This document shows positions 54,427-61,931 of a stretch of 64,000 nt of DNA, piece by piece. The first letter of the stretch is position 1. Every line of letters begins with the position of its first letter. Under the pieces are notes generated by a model. The model worked only from the letters and a program-made list of their open reading frames with translations, was not told the origin of the DNA and made no database searches. Location: positions 2,542,001 to 2,606,000 of the forward strand of contig NZ_CP085839.1 in assembly GCF_020715565.1 (NCBI RefSeq), read 5' to 3'. Made by a program: the position numbers and the translations under genes. The stretch comes from Nocardioides sp. Kera G14 (GTDB lineage Bacteria > Actinomycetota > Actinomycetes > Propionibacteriales > Nocardioidaceae).

Positions 54427-55587
54427 ATGCCCGGCGCCCAACGCACTCTTGCCTTACCCACCACAGGGTACGGCGACGAGCCCAAGAGCGAGATGGACGT
54501 GCTCCTGACGGCCTCCGCTCGGATCCAGGCAGCTCTCCCTGCGAGTTGGACCGTTCGGACGAAGACTGAACTCGGCGGGCTCGACGACTCGACCAACAGC
54601 TATCGCGGCCCCGACTCACGTCTCATGCTCATGCGCGAAGGGAAGGCGGTGGCGACCTACGTCGTCGAGGTCAAGCGCGCCTTGGCGTCGAGCAGCCTGC
54701 AGCGCGCCATGAATCAACTCCTCGACCTACAGAGGAGGCAGTCGCCCAGCAGGCCGTCCCCGCGTCCGATGCTGATCGCACGCTACGTCAGCTCGCAGCA
54801 GCAGCGCAGGCTGCGAGAACGCGGGATCACCTACGCCGACGCAACCGGCAACCTGTACCTGACCTCCGAGGACCCGCTCATCTTGGTGTCGGATCGAGGT
54901 GCCACCGCCGACCCGTGGCGAGGACCCGGACGGCCAACGACGAGCCTCAAGGGCCTACCCGCCGCCAAGCTTGTACGCGCACTTGCCGACTTCACTCCGC
55001 CGTACTCCGTCGCCGAGCTCGCTGAACTGGCCGGAGCATCGCTCGGCGCGGCGTACCGGCTCGTCGACTACCTCGCCGACGAGGGGCTACTCGCCCGCAC
55101 CGAGCGCGGGCCAATCACGGAAGTCGACTGGGCCGAGTTGCTTCGTCGGTGGAGCCAAGAAGCTCGCTACCTCGACACCAGCATGACGCGCGGATTTCTG
55201 GAGCCCCGCGGGCTGGACAGCCTCGTCGAGAAGCTCGGCAACCGCGGCCCCACGCGCTACGCGGTGAGCGGCTCGCTGGCCACCCGGCCATATGCGCCGT
55301 ATGCCGAAGCTCGCTTGGCGCTCATCTACACGGAGGACCCTGTCACACTCGCGTCGGAACTGGGGCTGCGGCCAGTGGAGACCGGCGCCAATATCCTGCT
55401 CGCGACGCCGCGATCCCCCGTGGTCTTCGAACGCACCTCGACCTGGCGAGGCGTCGACATCGTCGCCCCCAGCCAAGCCGCTGCCGACCTCCTCGGGAGC
55501 CCGGGCCGGAACCCGGCGGAGGGCGACTACCTGTTGGACTGGATGAAGGAGAACGAGGATGTCTGGCGGCGACAACCTGATCGTTGA
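54427..55587 (+). CDS. AbiEi-like antitoxin/regulator
   Basis: This is a 386-aa protein. The first 150 residues contain a restriction-endonuclease-like segment (GPDSRLMLMREGKAVATYVVEVKR) and a winged helix lies near 170-215 (PPYSVAELAELAGASLGAAYRLVDYLADEGLL). The rest (YAVSGSLATRPYAPYAEARLALIYTEDP-type region) resembles AbiEi C-terminal domains. It overlaps the nucleotidyltransferase gene by 29 bp and is preceded by a palindromic operator, as expected of an autoregulated type IV toxin-antitoxin system. Confidence 0.78.
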   Translation: MPGAQRTLALPTTGYGDEPKSEMDVLLTASARIQAALPASWTVRTKTELGGLDDSTNSYRGPDSRLMLMREGKAVATYVVEVKRALASSSLQRAMNQLLDLQRRQSPSRPSPRPMLIARYVSSQQQRRLRERGITYADATGNLYLTSEDPLILVSDRGATADPWRGPGRPTTSLKGLPAAKLVRALADFTPPYSVAELAELAGASLGAAYRLVDYLADEGLLARTERGPITEVDWAELLRRWSQEARYLDTSMTRGFLEPRGLDSLVEKLGNRGPTRYAVSGSLATRPYAPYAEARLALIYTEDPVTLASELGLRPVETGANILLATPRSPVVFERTSTWRGVDIVAPSQAAADLLGSPGRNPAEGDYLLDWMKENEDVWRRQPDR

Positions 55588-56371
55588 GGCGCGATCCGCC
55601 CTGCTCGACGCGGTCGCAGCGCTCGACGCTCACCTGGACTCGGTGATCCTCATCGGCGCTCAGGCCATCTACCTTCGCACGGGCAAGGGTTCGTTCGCGC
55701 TGGCCGAGGCCACCAAGGACTCTGACCTCGCCATCGACCCGCGGACACTCGGCGAGGATCCGCGCCTTGAGCAAGCCATGACCGAAGCGGGCTTCATTCT
55801 GAACCCCGTCAGCAAGCAGCCAGGTGCCTGGATGTCGCCCAACGGGATACCCGTGGACCTGATGGTGCCCGAACATCTCGCGGGCGCCGGGAGCCGGCGC
55901 GGGGTTCGCATTCCACCCCACTCCAAGCACGCGGCCCGACGCGCAGCGGGCCTCGAAGCGGCCGTCATCGATCACTCCTCGATGACCGTGGAGTCGCTCG
56001 ACGGCGACGGCCGAAGTGCCGTCATCAATGTCGCGGGACCCGCCGCGCTCCTGGTGGCCAAGCTCCACAAGCTTGGCGAACGGGTCGGCACTCCCGATCG
56101 GCTCAACGACAAGGACGCGCACGACATTTATCGGCTGCTGGTTGCCACCGAGACCAGCGACCTAGCAGAGGCCCTGCAGCGCCTGCGCGAAGACGAGATC
56201 GCCCACGATGTCACGGCCCAGGCGCTGATCTATCTGGCCGAACTCTTCGCCAGCGCGAATGCGCTCGGCGCGACGATGGCCGGGCGCGCCGAGGAAGGCG
56301 TCGGCCAGCCTGCCACCGTTTCGGCGTCGGTCAGCTTCCTCGCACAAGACCTGCTCTCAGCGGTGGGGTGA
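55559..56371 (+). CDS. AbiEii-like nucleotidyltransferase toxin
   Basis: This is a 270-aa protein with the polymerase-beta-type NTase motif: VILIGAQAIYLRTGKG followed by TKDSDLAIDP (the metal-binding DxD). The later LLVAKLHKLGERVG and NDKDAHDIYRLL are typical of AbiEii/MenT-like toxins, some of which modify tRNA acceptor ends. It is translationally coupled to the AbiEi-like gene. Both genes seem intact, so the system may be active and stabilise the element. Confidence 0.8.
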   Translation: MSGGDNLIVEARSALLDAVAALDAHLDSVILIGAQAIYLRTGKGSFALAEATKDSDLAIDPRTLGEDPRLEQAMTEAGFILNPVSKQPGAWMSPNGIPVDLMVPEHLAGAGSRRGVRIPPHSKHAARRAAGLEAAVIDHSSMTVESLDGDGRSAVINVAGPAALLVAKLHKLGERVGTPDRLNDKDAHDIYRLLVATETSDLAEALQRLREDEIAHDVTAQALIYLAELFASANALGATMAGRAEEGVGQPATVSASVSFLAQDLLSAVG

Positions 56372-56787
56372 CCAGGCGGGGCCGGGCTGAAGGTCGACGG
56401 GATGGACGCGCGAGCACTCTGCACGCCTGGGAGCGATGTAAGCCATCGCGCCGAAGGGACGAGTTGAGTAGATCAATTCGGTCCGCATCTGGCTGCTCAA
56501 CACCTATCAGCGCACCAAGGGCCAGCGGGGGCCCTGACCTCGATCTCGGTCGGTCCAGATCAGGTTCCAAGCGGTAGGCTGAAGACCTCCCGGTCGGCGC
56601 TGCACGCGACCGCCGGCGCACGGGATCCGATCCCGGATCGACCGCCACAGAGCGCGCCCACCGATGCAAACTCTGATGCATATTGCCCCGAAATCGGCGT
56701 CAAACGGCGAACCTTGCTAACAAGCAACGGCCGAGAAAATGCGGGCTGACCTGTGGAAACGTCGACGACCGCTAACAACCGTCGAGC
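56372..56787. other. Non-coding right end of the element
   Basis: No gene is supported. It holds GATGCATATT (56675-56684, also beside the integrase), a TTGCT/AGCAA mini-hairpin (56714-56727), GCTGACCTGTGGA (56745-56757) and AACAACCGTCGA (56774-56785). The last two also occur before the relaxase. Confidence 0.5.
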
Positions 56788-56962
56788 TTGAGCCGTCTTG
56801 GCACCAGTGACAGGCGGCGTACCCGACGCTCAGCAGGACCGGCACGTCCCGTCGGCGTGCCTCCTCGAACGCCTCGGGTGACCACTCCCACCAGTCGACC
56901 GGGTTGTCGGCGTGCTGGAGGAGGTACGGCGAGGTGGCTGACGCTAAGCGGTTGGGCGGCAC
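56788..56962 (-). pseudogene. Stranded 5' end of a DUF255 gene
   Basis: On the minus strand it encodes [19 protein letters not shown], then [12 protein letters not shown] and VGYAACHWC, and stops being homologous right after the att core. It matches the N-terminus of the protein at 37028-39043 but differs at many third positions and is richer in GC. It is the previous 5' end of that gene, separated from its body by the 17.9-kb element. Confidence 0.88.
56799..56821. repeat. attR core (23-bp direct repeat, right)
   Basis: It is identical to 38883-38905 and lies at the edge of the stranded DUF255 fragment. Confidence 0.85.
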
Positions 56963-57039
56963 CCTCCCACCATGGCACGCCGGGCCAGACCCCCTCAGAC
57001 CTGAGGCCTGCGCATCTGGGGCCGGGGGCGCACCCGGCG

Positions 57040-58142
57040 GTGCCTACCTCGAGCACGGCCGAAAGCGCGGCAAGGCGGTCCGGACCATCCAGGGTCGTGA
57101 GTCGCGGCTCAACGCCCACATCATCCCGACCATCGGCGACGTCCAGGTCGCGAAGTGGCGGATCGAGCACAGCCGCAAGGTGATGGAGAAGGCGTCGAAG
57201 ACGCTCCATTCGGCTCGTGGCAAGGAGGACCAGCGCGGGGCGATGGCCGCAATGCGCAAGCTCGCCTGGCGCCTGGACTGGCTCGACCGGTCGATCGATC
57301 CGCTCGACGGTCTGGAGATCGGTCGCTCGACCGTGCTGCATGGCGCGACAGCGCACTACGTCGACCCGCGCCTGCGCCCGGAGACCCGTCAGGTCCGGGC
57401 GATGGCGGCCGGCGCCGATTCGCTCTGCGGGCCGGACGGCACCGACCCGCTGATGACCCGCCTCCCGCTCTTCGGCACGAAGATCCGCGTCGCCGGCTTC
57501 GGTGGCCTCCGACTCAGCGAACAGAACGGCCTCCGCGCGATCGACGTCTTCTTCGACCGCGGGTACGTGCACGTCAACGGCTCGTGGACCACGCCGAGGC
57601 ATGCCCCCGGTTTCCGCGGCCCCGTGAAGAACCACGTCATCCACGAGTTCCCCTCCCCCGCTCCCTGATGCACGACGAACTGCTGCCGCGGGTGAAGGAG
57701 CTCTCGCCCTGCCGCCGACGGCGTCGATGCAGCAGGTGCTCAACGCCCAGGAGTAGGAACGCCGGCGGCGGGCGCGGCTGGCCCAGCGCTCCGGCGATTC
57801 GAACCTGACCTGGTGGATCTATGCCGGCGCGCCCGAGGACGAGCAGTGGCTCTTCGTCGACACCGTGACCGGCCTGCCCGTGAAGCCGGAGATGCACAAC
57901 GAGCGCTGGCACCGCGTCCGCCGCTGGGTAGACGAGCACGATCCCGACAACGCCTGGCCAAGGACGATCGTTTACCGCAACCTCCGCCAGCACGCCGCGA
58001 CCAAGTGGTTCCACGAGGAGCTCGGCGAGCCCTGGGAGGTCGTCGCCCAGTACCTCGGCGACAAGCTCACCACTGTCTTGAACCACTATGTCCGCGCCGG
58101 CGAAGACCCCTGCGGGACTCGGTGAACAAGCTGGCCCAACGG
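57040..58142 (+). pseudogene. Decayed second integrase
   Basis: This is nearly identical in protein sequence to the integrase at 39181-40578 from AYLE(H/D)[12 protein letters not shown] onward. It lacks the first 95 or so codons, shifts frame near 57655 (after VIHEFPSPAP), has an in-frame stop in LNAQE near 57753 and shifts again near 58115. The catalytic region around YRNLRQHAATKW and [10 protein letters not shown] is still recognisable. It sits beside a DUF255 5' fragment exactly as the intact integrase does. Confidence 0.9.
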
Positions 58143-58172
58143 TGAAGTGTCGGCGGCGTCTGCGAATCTGCC

Positions 58173-58201
58173 CCGCTGTTCCGGAGGCGCCGGGACAGCG
58201 G
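58173..58201. promoter_or_regulatory. Strong hairpin just upstream of hsdM
   Basis: CCGCTGTTCCGG, loop AGGCG and CCGGGACAGCGG pair in 11 of 12 positions. The 3' arm abuts the GAAGGAAG Shine-Dalgarno of hsdM. It could terminate read-through from the old integrase or limit translation. Confidence 0.5.
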
Positions 58202-58215
58202 AAGGAAGTCCAGCA

Positions 58216-59709
58216 ATGTCCCGGTCAGCGGCCGACTCCGTCAGTAAAGTTCCGTCAGTGATCACGGGTGAGCTGAAGAGCAAGATCGACCGCGTCTGGG
58301 ACGCCTTCTGGTCGGGCGGCATCAGCAACCCTCTCGAGGTCATCGAGCAGATCACCTACCTGCTCTTCATCCGCCGCCTCGACGACATCCAGACGCTGGC
58401 CGAGAAGAAGGCGCGCATCACCAAGGCCGACGTCGAGAACCCCGTGTTCCTGCCGGGCCAGGCACATCTGCGCTGGAGCCAGTTCAAGAACGCCTCCCCG
58501 GAGGTCATGCACAACACCATCGCGGACGAGGTCTTCCCGTTCCTGCGGAGCATGGGTGACGGCACGACCTATAGCGAGCACATGAGGGACGCTCGATTCA
58601 CGATCCCAACCCCGGCGCTGCTGTCGAAGGTCGTCGACATGCTCGACGACATCCCGATGGCCGACCGAGACACCAACGGTGACCTGTACGAGTACCTGCT
58701 CTCCAAGATCGCCTCCGCTGGGGTCAACGGCCAGTTCCGCACTCCGCGCCACATCATCGAGCTAATGGTCAAGATGACCGCGCCACAGCCCTCCGATGAG
58801 ATCTGCGACCCGGCGTGCGGCACCGCCGGCTTCCTCGTCGCCGCCAGCGAGTACGTCCGCGACAACCACGCCGAAGCGCTGCTCGACTCGGCGCAGCGCA
58901 AGCACTTCCACGCCTCGATGTTCCACGGCTATGACTTCGACTCCACGATGCTCCGCATCGGCAGCATGAACATGTTGCTGCACGGCATCGAGTCACCCGA
59001 CATCCGCTACCGCGACTCCCTCTCGGAGGGAGCCGCCGGCGACGCCGACAAGTACACGCTCATCCTCGCCAACCCGCCCTTTGCCGGATCGCTCGACTAC
59101 GAGTCGACCGCCAAAGACCTGCAGCGGACCGTCAAGACCAAGAAGACCGAGCTGCTCTTCCTCGCGCTCTTCCTGAAGCTACTCAAGCCCGGTGGCCGCG
59201 CCGCCGTCATCGTCCCCGATGGTGTCCTGTTCGGATCCAGCACGGCGCACAAGGCTCTGCGCAAGACTTTCGTCGAGCACCAGAAGCTCGACGCCGTGGT
59301 GAAGCTGCCGTCCGGCGTCTTCCGGCCGTATGCCGGCGTCTCCACTGCGATCCTGTTCTTCACCAAGACCAACTCCGGCGGCACCGACAACGTCTGGTTC
59401 TACGACGTCCGTGCCGATGGGTTCTCCCTGGATGACAAGCGAAACCCGGTCGAGACCAACGACCTGCCGGACGTGCTTGCCCGCTGGAAGTCACTCGAAG
59501 CCGAGAACGACCGTGCCCGCACCGAGCAGTCCTTCCTCGTCCCCAAGGCCGACATCGTCGCCCAGGGCTACGACCTGTCGCTGAACCGCTACAAGGAGAT
59601 CGTCCACGACGAGATCGAGCACCGCGCGCCGCTCGACATCATCGCCGACATCGAGGTGCTTGAGGACGAGATCGCCAAGGATCTCGCCGAGTTGAAGGCA
59701 ATGCTCTGA
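58216..59709 (+). CDS. hsdM: Type I restriction-modification DNA methyltransferase subunit
   Basis: This is a 497-aa N6-adenine methyltransferase. The N-terminal HsdM_N domain (SKIDRVWDAFWSGGISNPLEVIEQITYLLFIRRLDD-type) precedes the SAM motif DPACGTAGFLVAA and the catalytic NPPF in LILANPPFAGS. It methylates the target with HsdS and is needed for restriction with HsdR. It overlaps hsdS by 1 bp (TGATG). ATG at 58216 has a Shine-Dalgarno. Confidence 0.95.
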   Translation: MSRSAADSVSKVPSVITGELKSKIDRVWDAFWSGGISNPLEVIEQITYLLFIRRLDDIQTLAEKKARITKADVENPVFLPGQAHLRWSQFKNASPEVMHNTIADEVFPFLRSMGDGTTYSEHMRDARFTIPTPALLSKVVDMLDDIPMADRDTNGDLYEYLLSKIASAGVNGQFRTPRHIIELMVKMTAPQPSDEICDPACGTAGFLVAASEYVRDNHAEALLDSAQRKHFHASMFHGYDFDSTMLRIGSMNMLLHGIESPDIRYRDSLSEGAAGDADKYTLILANPPFAGSLDYESTAKDLQRTVKTKKTELLFLALFLKLLKPGGRAAVIVPDGVLFGSSTAHKALRKTFVEHQKLDAVVKLPSGVFRPYAGVSTAILFFTKTNSGGTDNVWFYDVRADGFSLDDKRNPVETNDLPDVLARWKSLEAENDRARTEQSFLVPKADIVAQGYDLSLNRYKEIVHDEIEHRAPLDIIADIEVLEDEIAKDLAELKAML

Positions 59710-60839
59710 TGACGGCCACCGCCCTGGCCGACGTCGTCGAAATCGTCATGGGACAGGCGCCGCCAGGGAACGCGTGCAAGAGGGATGGAGTTGGCACACC
59801 GTTCGTGAAGGCCGGCGAGTTTCAAGATCGACGTCCCGTCATTCGCGAGTGGACGACCAAGCCGCTCAGGATGGCGCAGCACGACGACACACTCGTGTGT
59901 GTCGTTGGCGCCACCGCAGGCAAAGTCAACCAAGGCGCCGACTGCGCGATCGGCCGCTCGGTCGCAGCAGTCCGCCCGCGCAAGGACAGCATCGACCCCG
60001 AGTTCCTCTACCGGTTCCTATCGACAACGGTGGCCCGCCTCCGAGGAGGCAGCCAAGGCGCAGCCCAGGGCGTGATCACGAGGGAGATGATCGGCAGCCT
60101 CACCCTGAGGCTCCCACCCCTCCCCGAGCAGCGCCGCATCGCCGCGATCCTCGACCACGCTGACGCCCTCCGCGCCAAGCGCCGCCAAGTCCTCGCCCAC
60201 CTCGACTCGCTGACGCAGTCGGTCTTCGCAGAGATGTTCTCGGAAGGTGCGTTTCCGTTGGAACGCGCGGGAGCGCTCATGCCAGACATGCGCAACGGCT
60301 TATCACCGGCGACCGCTGGAACACACCAGGCTCAGGTTCTGACCTTGTCTGCCGTCACGCAGGGGCCCTTCGATCCGTCGTCCGTGAAGGCTGGAGTATT
60401 TGCCGTTGAGCCGCCCGCCGACAAGCGGATCACTGACCGCGACTTCCTCATGTGCCGTGGCAACGGTAATAAGGCGCTTGTTGGGGTTGGCACCTACTCC
60501 AAGGAGAACCGTCCCGACCTGGTCTTTCCTGACACCGTGATCGCGGGGACCGTCGACACGGCGATGGTGAGACTGCCGTTTCTCGAAGCCGCATGGAAGC
60601 GCCGCGAGGTTCGCGCGCAGATCGAGGCAGTTGCTCGAACCACGAATGGCACCTACAAGGTGAACCAGAAGACCCTCGCTGGCGTAATGGTCCCTGTGCC
60701 GCCGCTGGATCTTCAAGATGCTTTCGCGACGCGAGTCGCTCGTGTTGGCGAACAAGTCCGCGCGGTCCGTCGCGCAGCCGAGTCCGACGACGAACTCTTT
60801 GCCTCTCTCGAGTCCCACGCCTTCCGAGGGGAGCTGTGA
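59709..60839 (+). CDS. hsdS: Type I restriction-modification specificity subunit
   Basis: This is a 376-aa protein with two target-recognition domains (about 1-140 and 180-330), each followed by a conserved helix (LPPLPEQRRIAAILDHADALRAKRRQ after the first, VPPLDLQDAFATRVARVGEQVRAVRR after the second). It decides the bipartite recognition sequence of the complex. Codon usage in the second domain is less GC-rich, consistent with domain exchange. Confidence 0.93.
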   Translation: MTATALADVVEIVMGQAPPGNACKRDGVGTPFVKAGEFQDRRPVIREWTTKPLRMAQHDDTLVCVVGATAGKVNQGADCAIGRSVAAVRPRKDSIDPEFLYRFLSTTVARLRGGSQGAAQGVITREMIGSLTLRLPPLPEQRRIAAILDHADALRAKRRQVLAHLDSLTQSVFAEMFSEGAFPLERAGALMPDMRNGLSPATAGTHQAQVLTLSAVTQGPFDPSSVKAGVFAVEPPADKRITDRDFLMCRGNGNKALVGVGTYSKENRPDLVFPDTVIAGTVDTAMVRLPFLEAAWKRREVRAQIEAVARTTNGTYKVNQKTLAGVMVPVPPLDLQDAFATRVARVGEQVRAVRRAAESDDELFASLESHAFRGEL

Positions 60840-60842
60840 CCG

Positions 60843-61922
60843 ATGCCCGTTGAGATGAGGATGTGGCGGATCGACGGCGACGAGCCGAAGCCGCTGGCGA
60901 CGTCAGTGCTCCCTGCCGAGAAGGACCTGCACGAGTTCCTCAAGCGCGACCCCTCCCTGCTCGGCGACCGCCTGTTGGTTATCGGCAGCGAGGTGATCAC
61001 GCCGTACGGACCACGGCTCGACCTGCTCGCGATCGATGCCGAGGGCAATCTCAATCTGCTGGAGCTCAAGCGCGACAAGACTCCGCGAGAGGTCGTTGCC
61101 CAAGTGCTCGACTACGGTTCGTGGGCCTCGACCTTGTCCCGGGACGACATCATCGACATCGCAACGAAGCACCTCGACCAGCCGTTCGAAGCCGCGTTCG
61201 AGGATGTCTTCGGCAGCGCTCCGCCCGACGAGCTCAACGGACATCTCAGCCTCACCATCGTGGCTGCCGAGCTCGATGCCAGCTCGGAGCGCATCGTCAA
61301 CTACTTGCGTGATTTCGGGGTCCCGGTCAACGCGGTCTTCTTCTCCTATCTCGAGGACGACGGGCGTCGGTACCTTGCCCGCTCCTGGCTCACGGCATCG
61401 GACGACGAGACCCCGCAGGCAACCACGGGAAGCAAGAAGAGCAAGCGCGCAGCGTGGAACGGGAAGGACTGGTACATCTCCTTCGGTGGCGGCGACCGCG
61501 TGTGGGAGGACGCCCGCCAGCATGGCTTCATCTCTGGTGGCGGCGGAAAGATGTGGTCGCAGGACATGCGGGCCCTCCCGAAGGCCGCTCGCGTCTGGGT
61601 CAACGTGCCGCCGATGCGTTACGTGGCGGTCGGACGAGTCCTGGCGCCGGCGGCACGTTTCGAGGACGCCCAGGTCCGCATCGGCGGCAACTGGGGGCCG
61701 CTAAGCGCCCAAGCGTTGCAAGGCACCTACCCTGACGATCCGGCGACTCCAGACGACAACGCCGAGTGGGTCGTGCCCGTCGAGTGGATCGACGCCCGTC
61801 CTCTCGACGCTGGCTTCTGGGAGAAGGGCATGTTCGCGAGCCAGCACAGCGCCTGCAAGCTGCGCCAGGAGTTCACCCTCGGCCGACTGGCCGACCATTT
61901 CAACGTCGACGAGGGCGAGTAG
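60843..61922 (+). CDS. PD-(D/E)XK nuclease-like protein (NucS/DUF91-type) in the type I operon
   Basis: This is a 359-aa protein. Residues 25-110 carry a nuclease core: EKDLHEFLKRDPSLLGDRLLVIG, then RLDLLAIDAEGNLNLLELKRD, where Asp and the ELK fit a PD-(D/E)XK active site, and EVVAQVLDYGSW. The rest is an unassigned domain (WYISFGGGDRVWEDARQHGF, then RYVAVGRVLAP, possibly OB/PUA-like). It starts 3 bp after hsdS and ends 9 bp before hsdR, so it is inside the operon. It is not a standard type I subunit. Confidence 0.8.
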   Translation: MPVEMRMWRIDGDEPKPLATSVLPAEKDLHEFLKRDPSLLGDRLLVIGSEVITPYGPRLDLLAIDAEGNLNLLELKRDKTPREVVAQVLDYGSWASTLSRDDIIDIATKHLDQPFEAAFEDVFGSAPPDELNGHLSLTIVAAELDASSERIVNYLRDFGVPVNAVFFSYLEDDGRRYLARSWLTASDDETPQATTGSKKSKRAAWNGKDWYISFGGGDRVWEDARQHGFISGGGGKMWSQDMRALPKAARVWVNVPPMRYVAVGRVLAPAARFEDAQVRIGGNWGPLSAQALQGTYPDDPATPDDNAEWVVPVEWIDARPLDAGFWEKGMFASQHSACKLRQEFTLGRLADHFNVDEGE

Positions 61923-61931
61923 ACAACTGCG

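Larger units (their letters stand above)
38883..56821. mobile_element. Integrative mobilizable element inserted in the DUF255 gene
   Basis: This 17.9-kb segment is bounded by a 23-bp direct repeat, carries a tyrosine integrase next to the left end and a MobF relaxase in the middle, and has lower and more variable GC than the flanks. There is no type IV secretion or VirB4 gene, so it would need a helper for transfer. Cargo is toxin-antitoxin and possible defence genes plus three insertion sequences. The element brings a replacement 5' end of its target gene. Confidence 0.8.

Noticed and set aside
56331-56681. Minus-strand 116-codon frame at the right end of the element
   Set aside because: Low-complexity Arg/Ser/Pro composition, overlap with the toxin gene end and no start signal.
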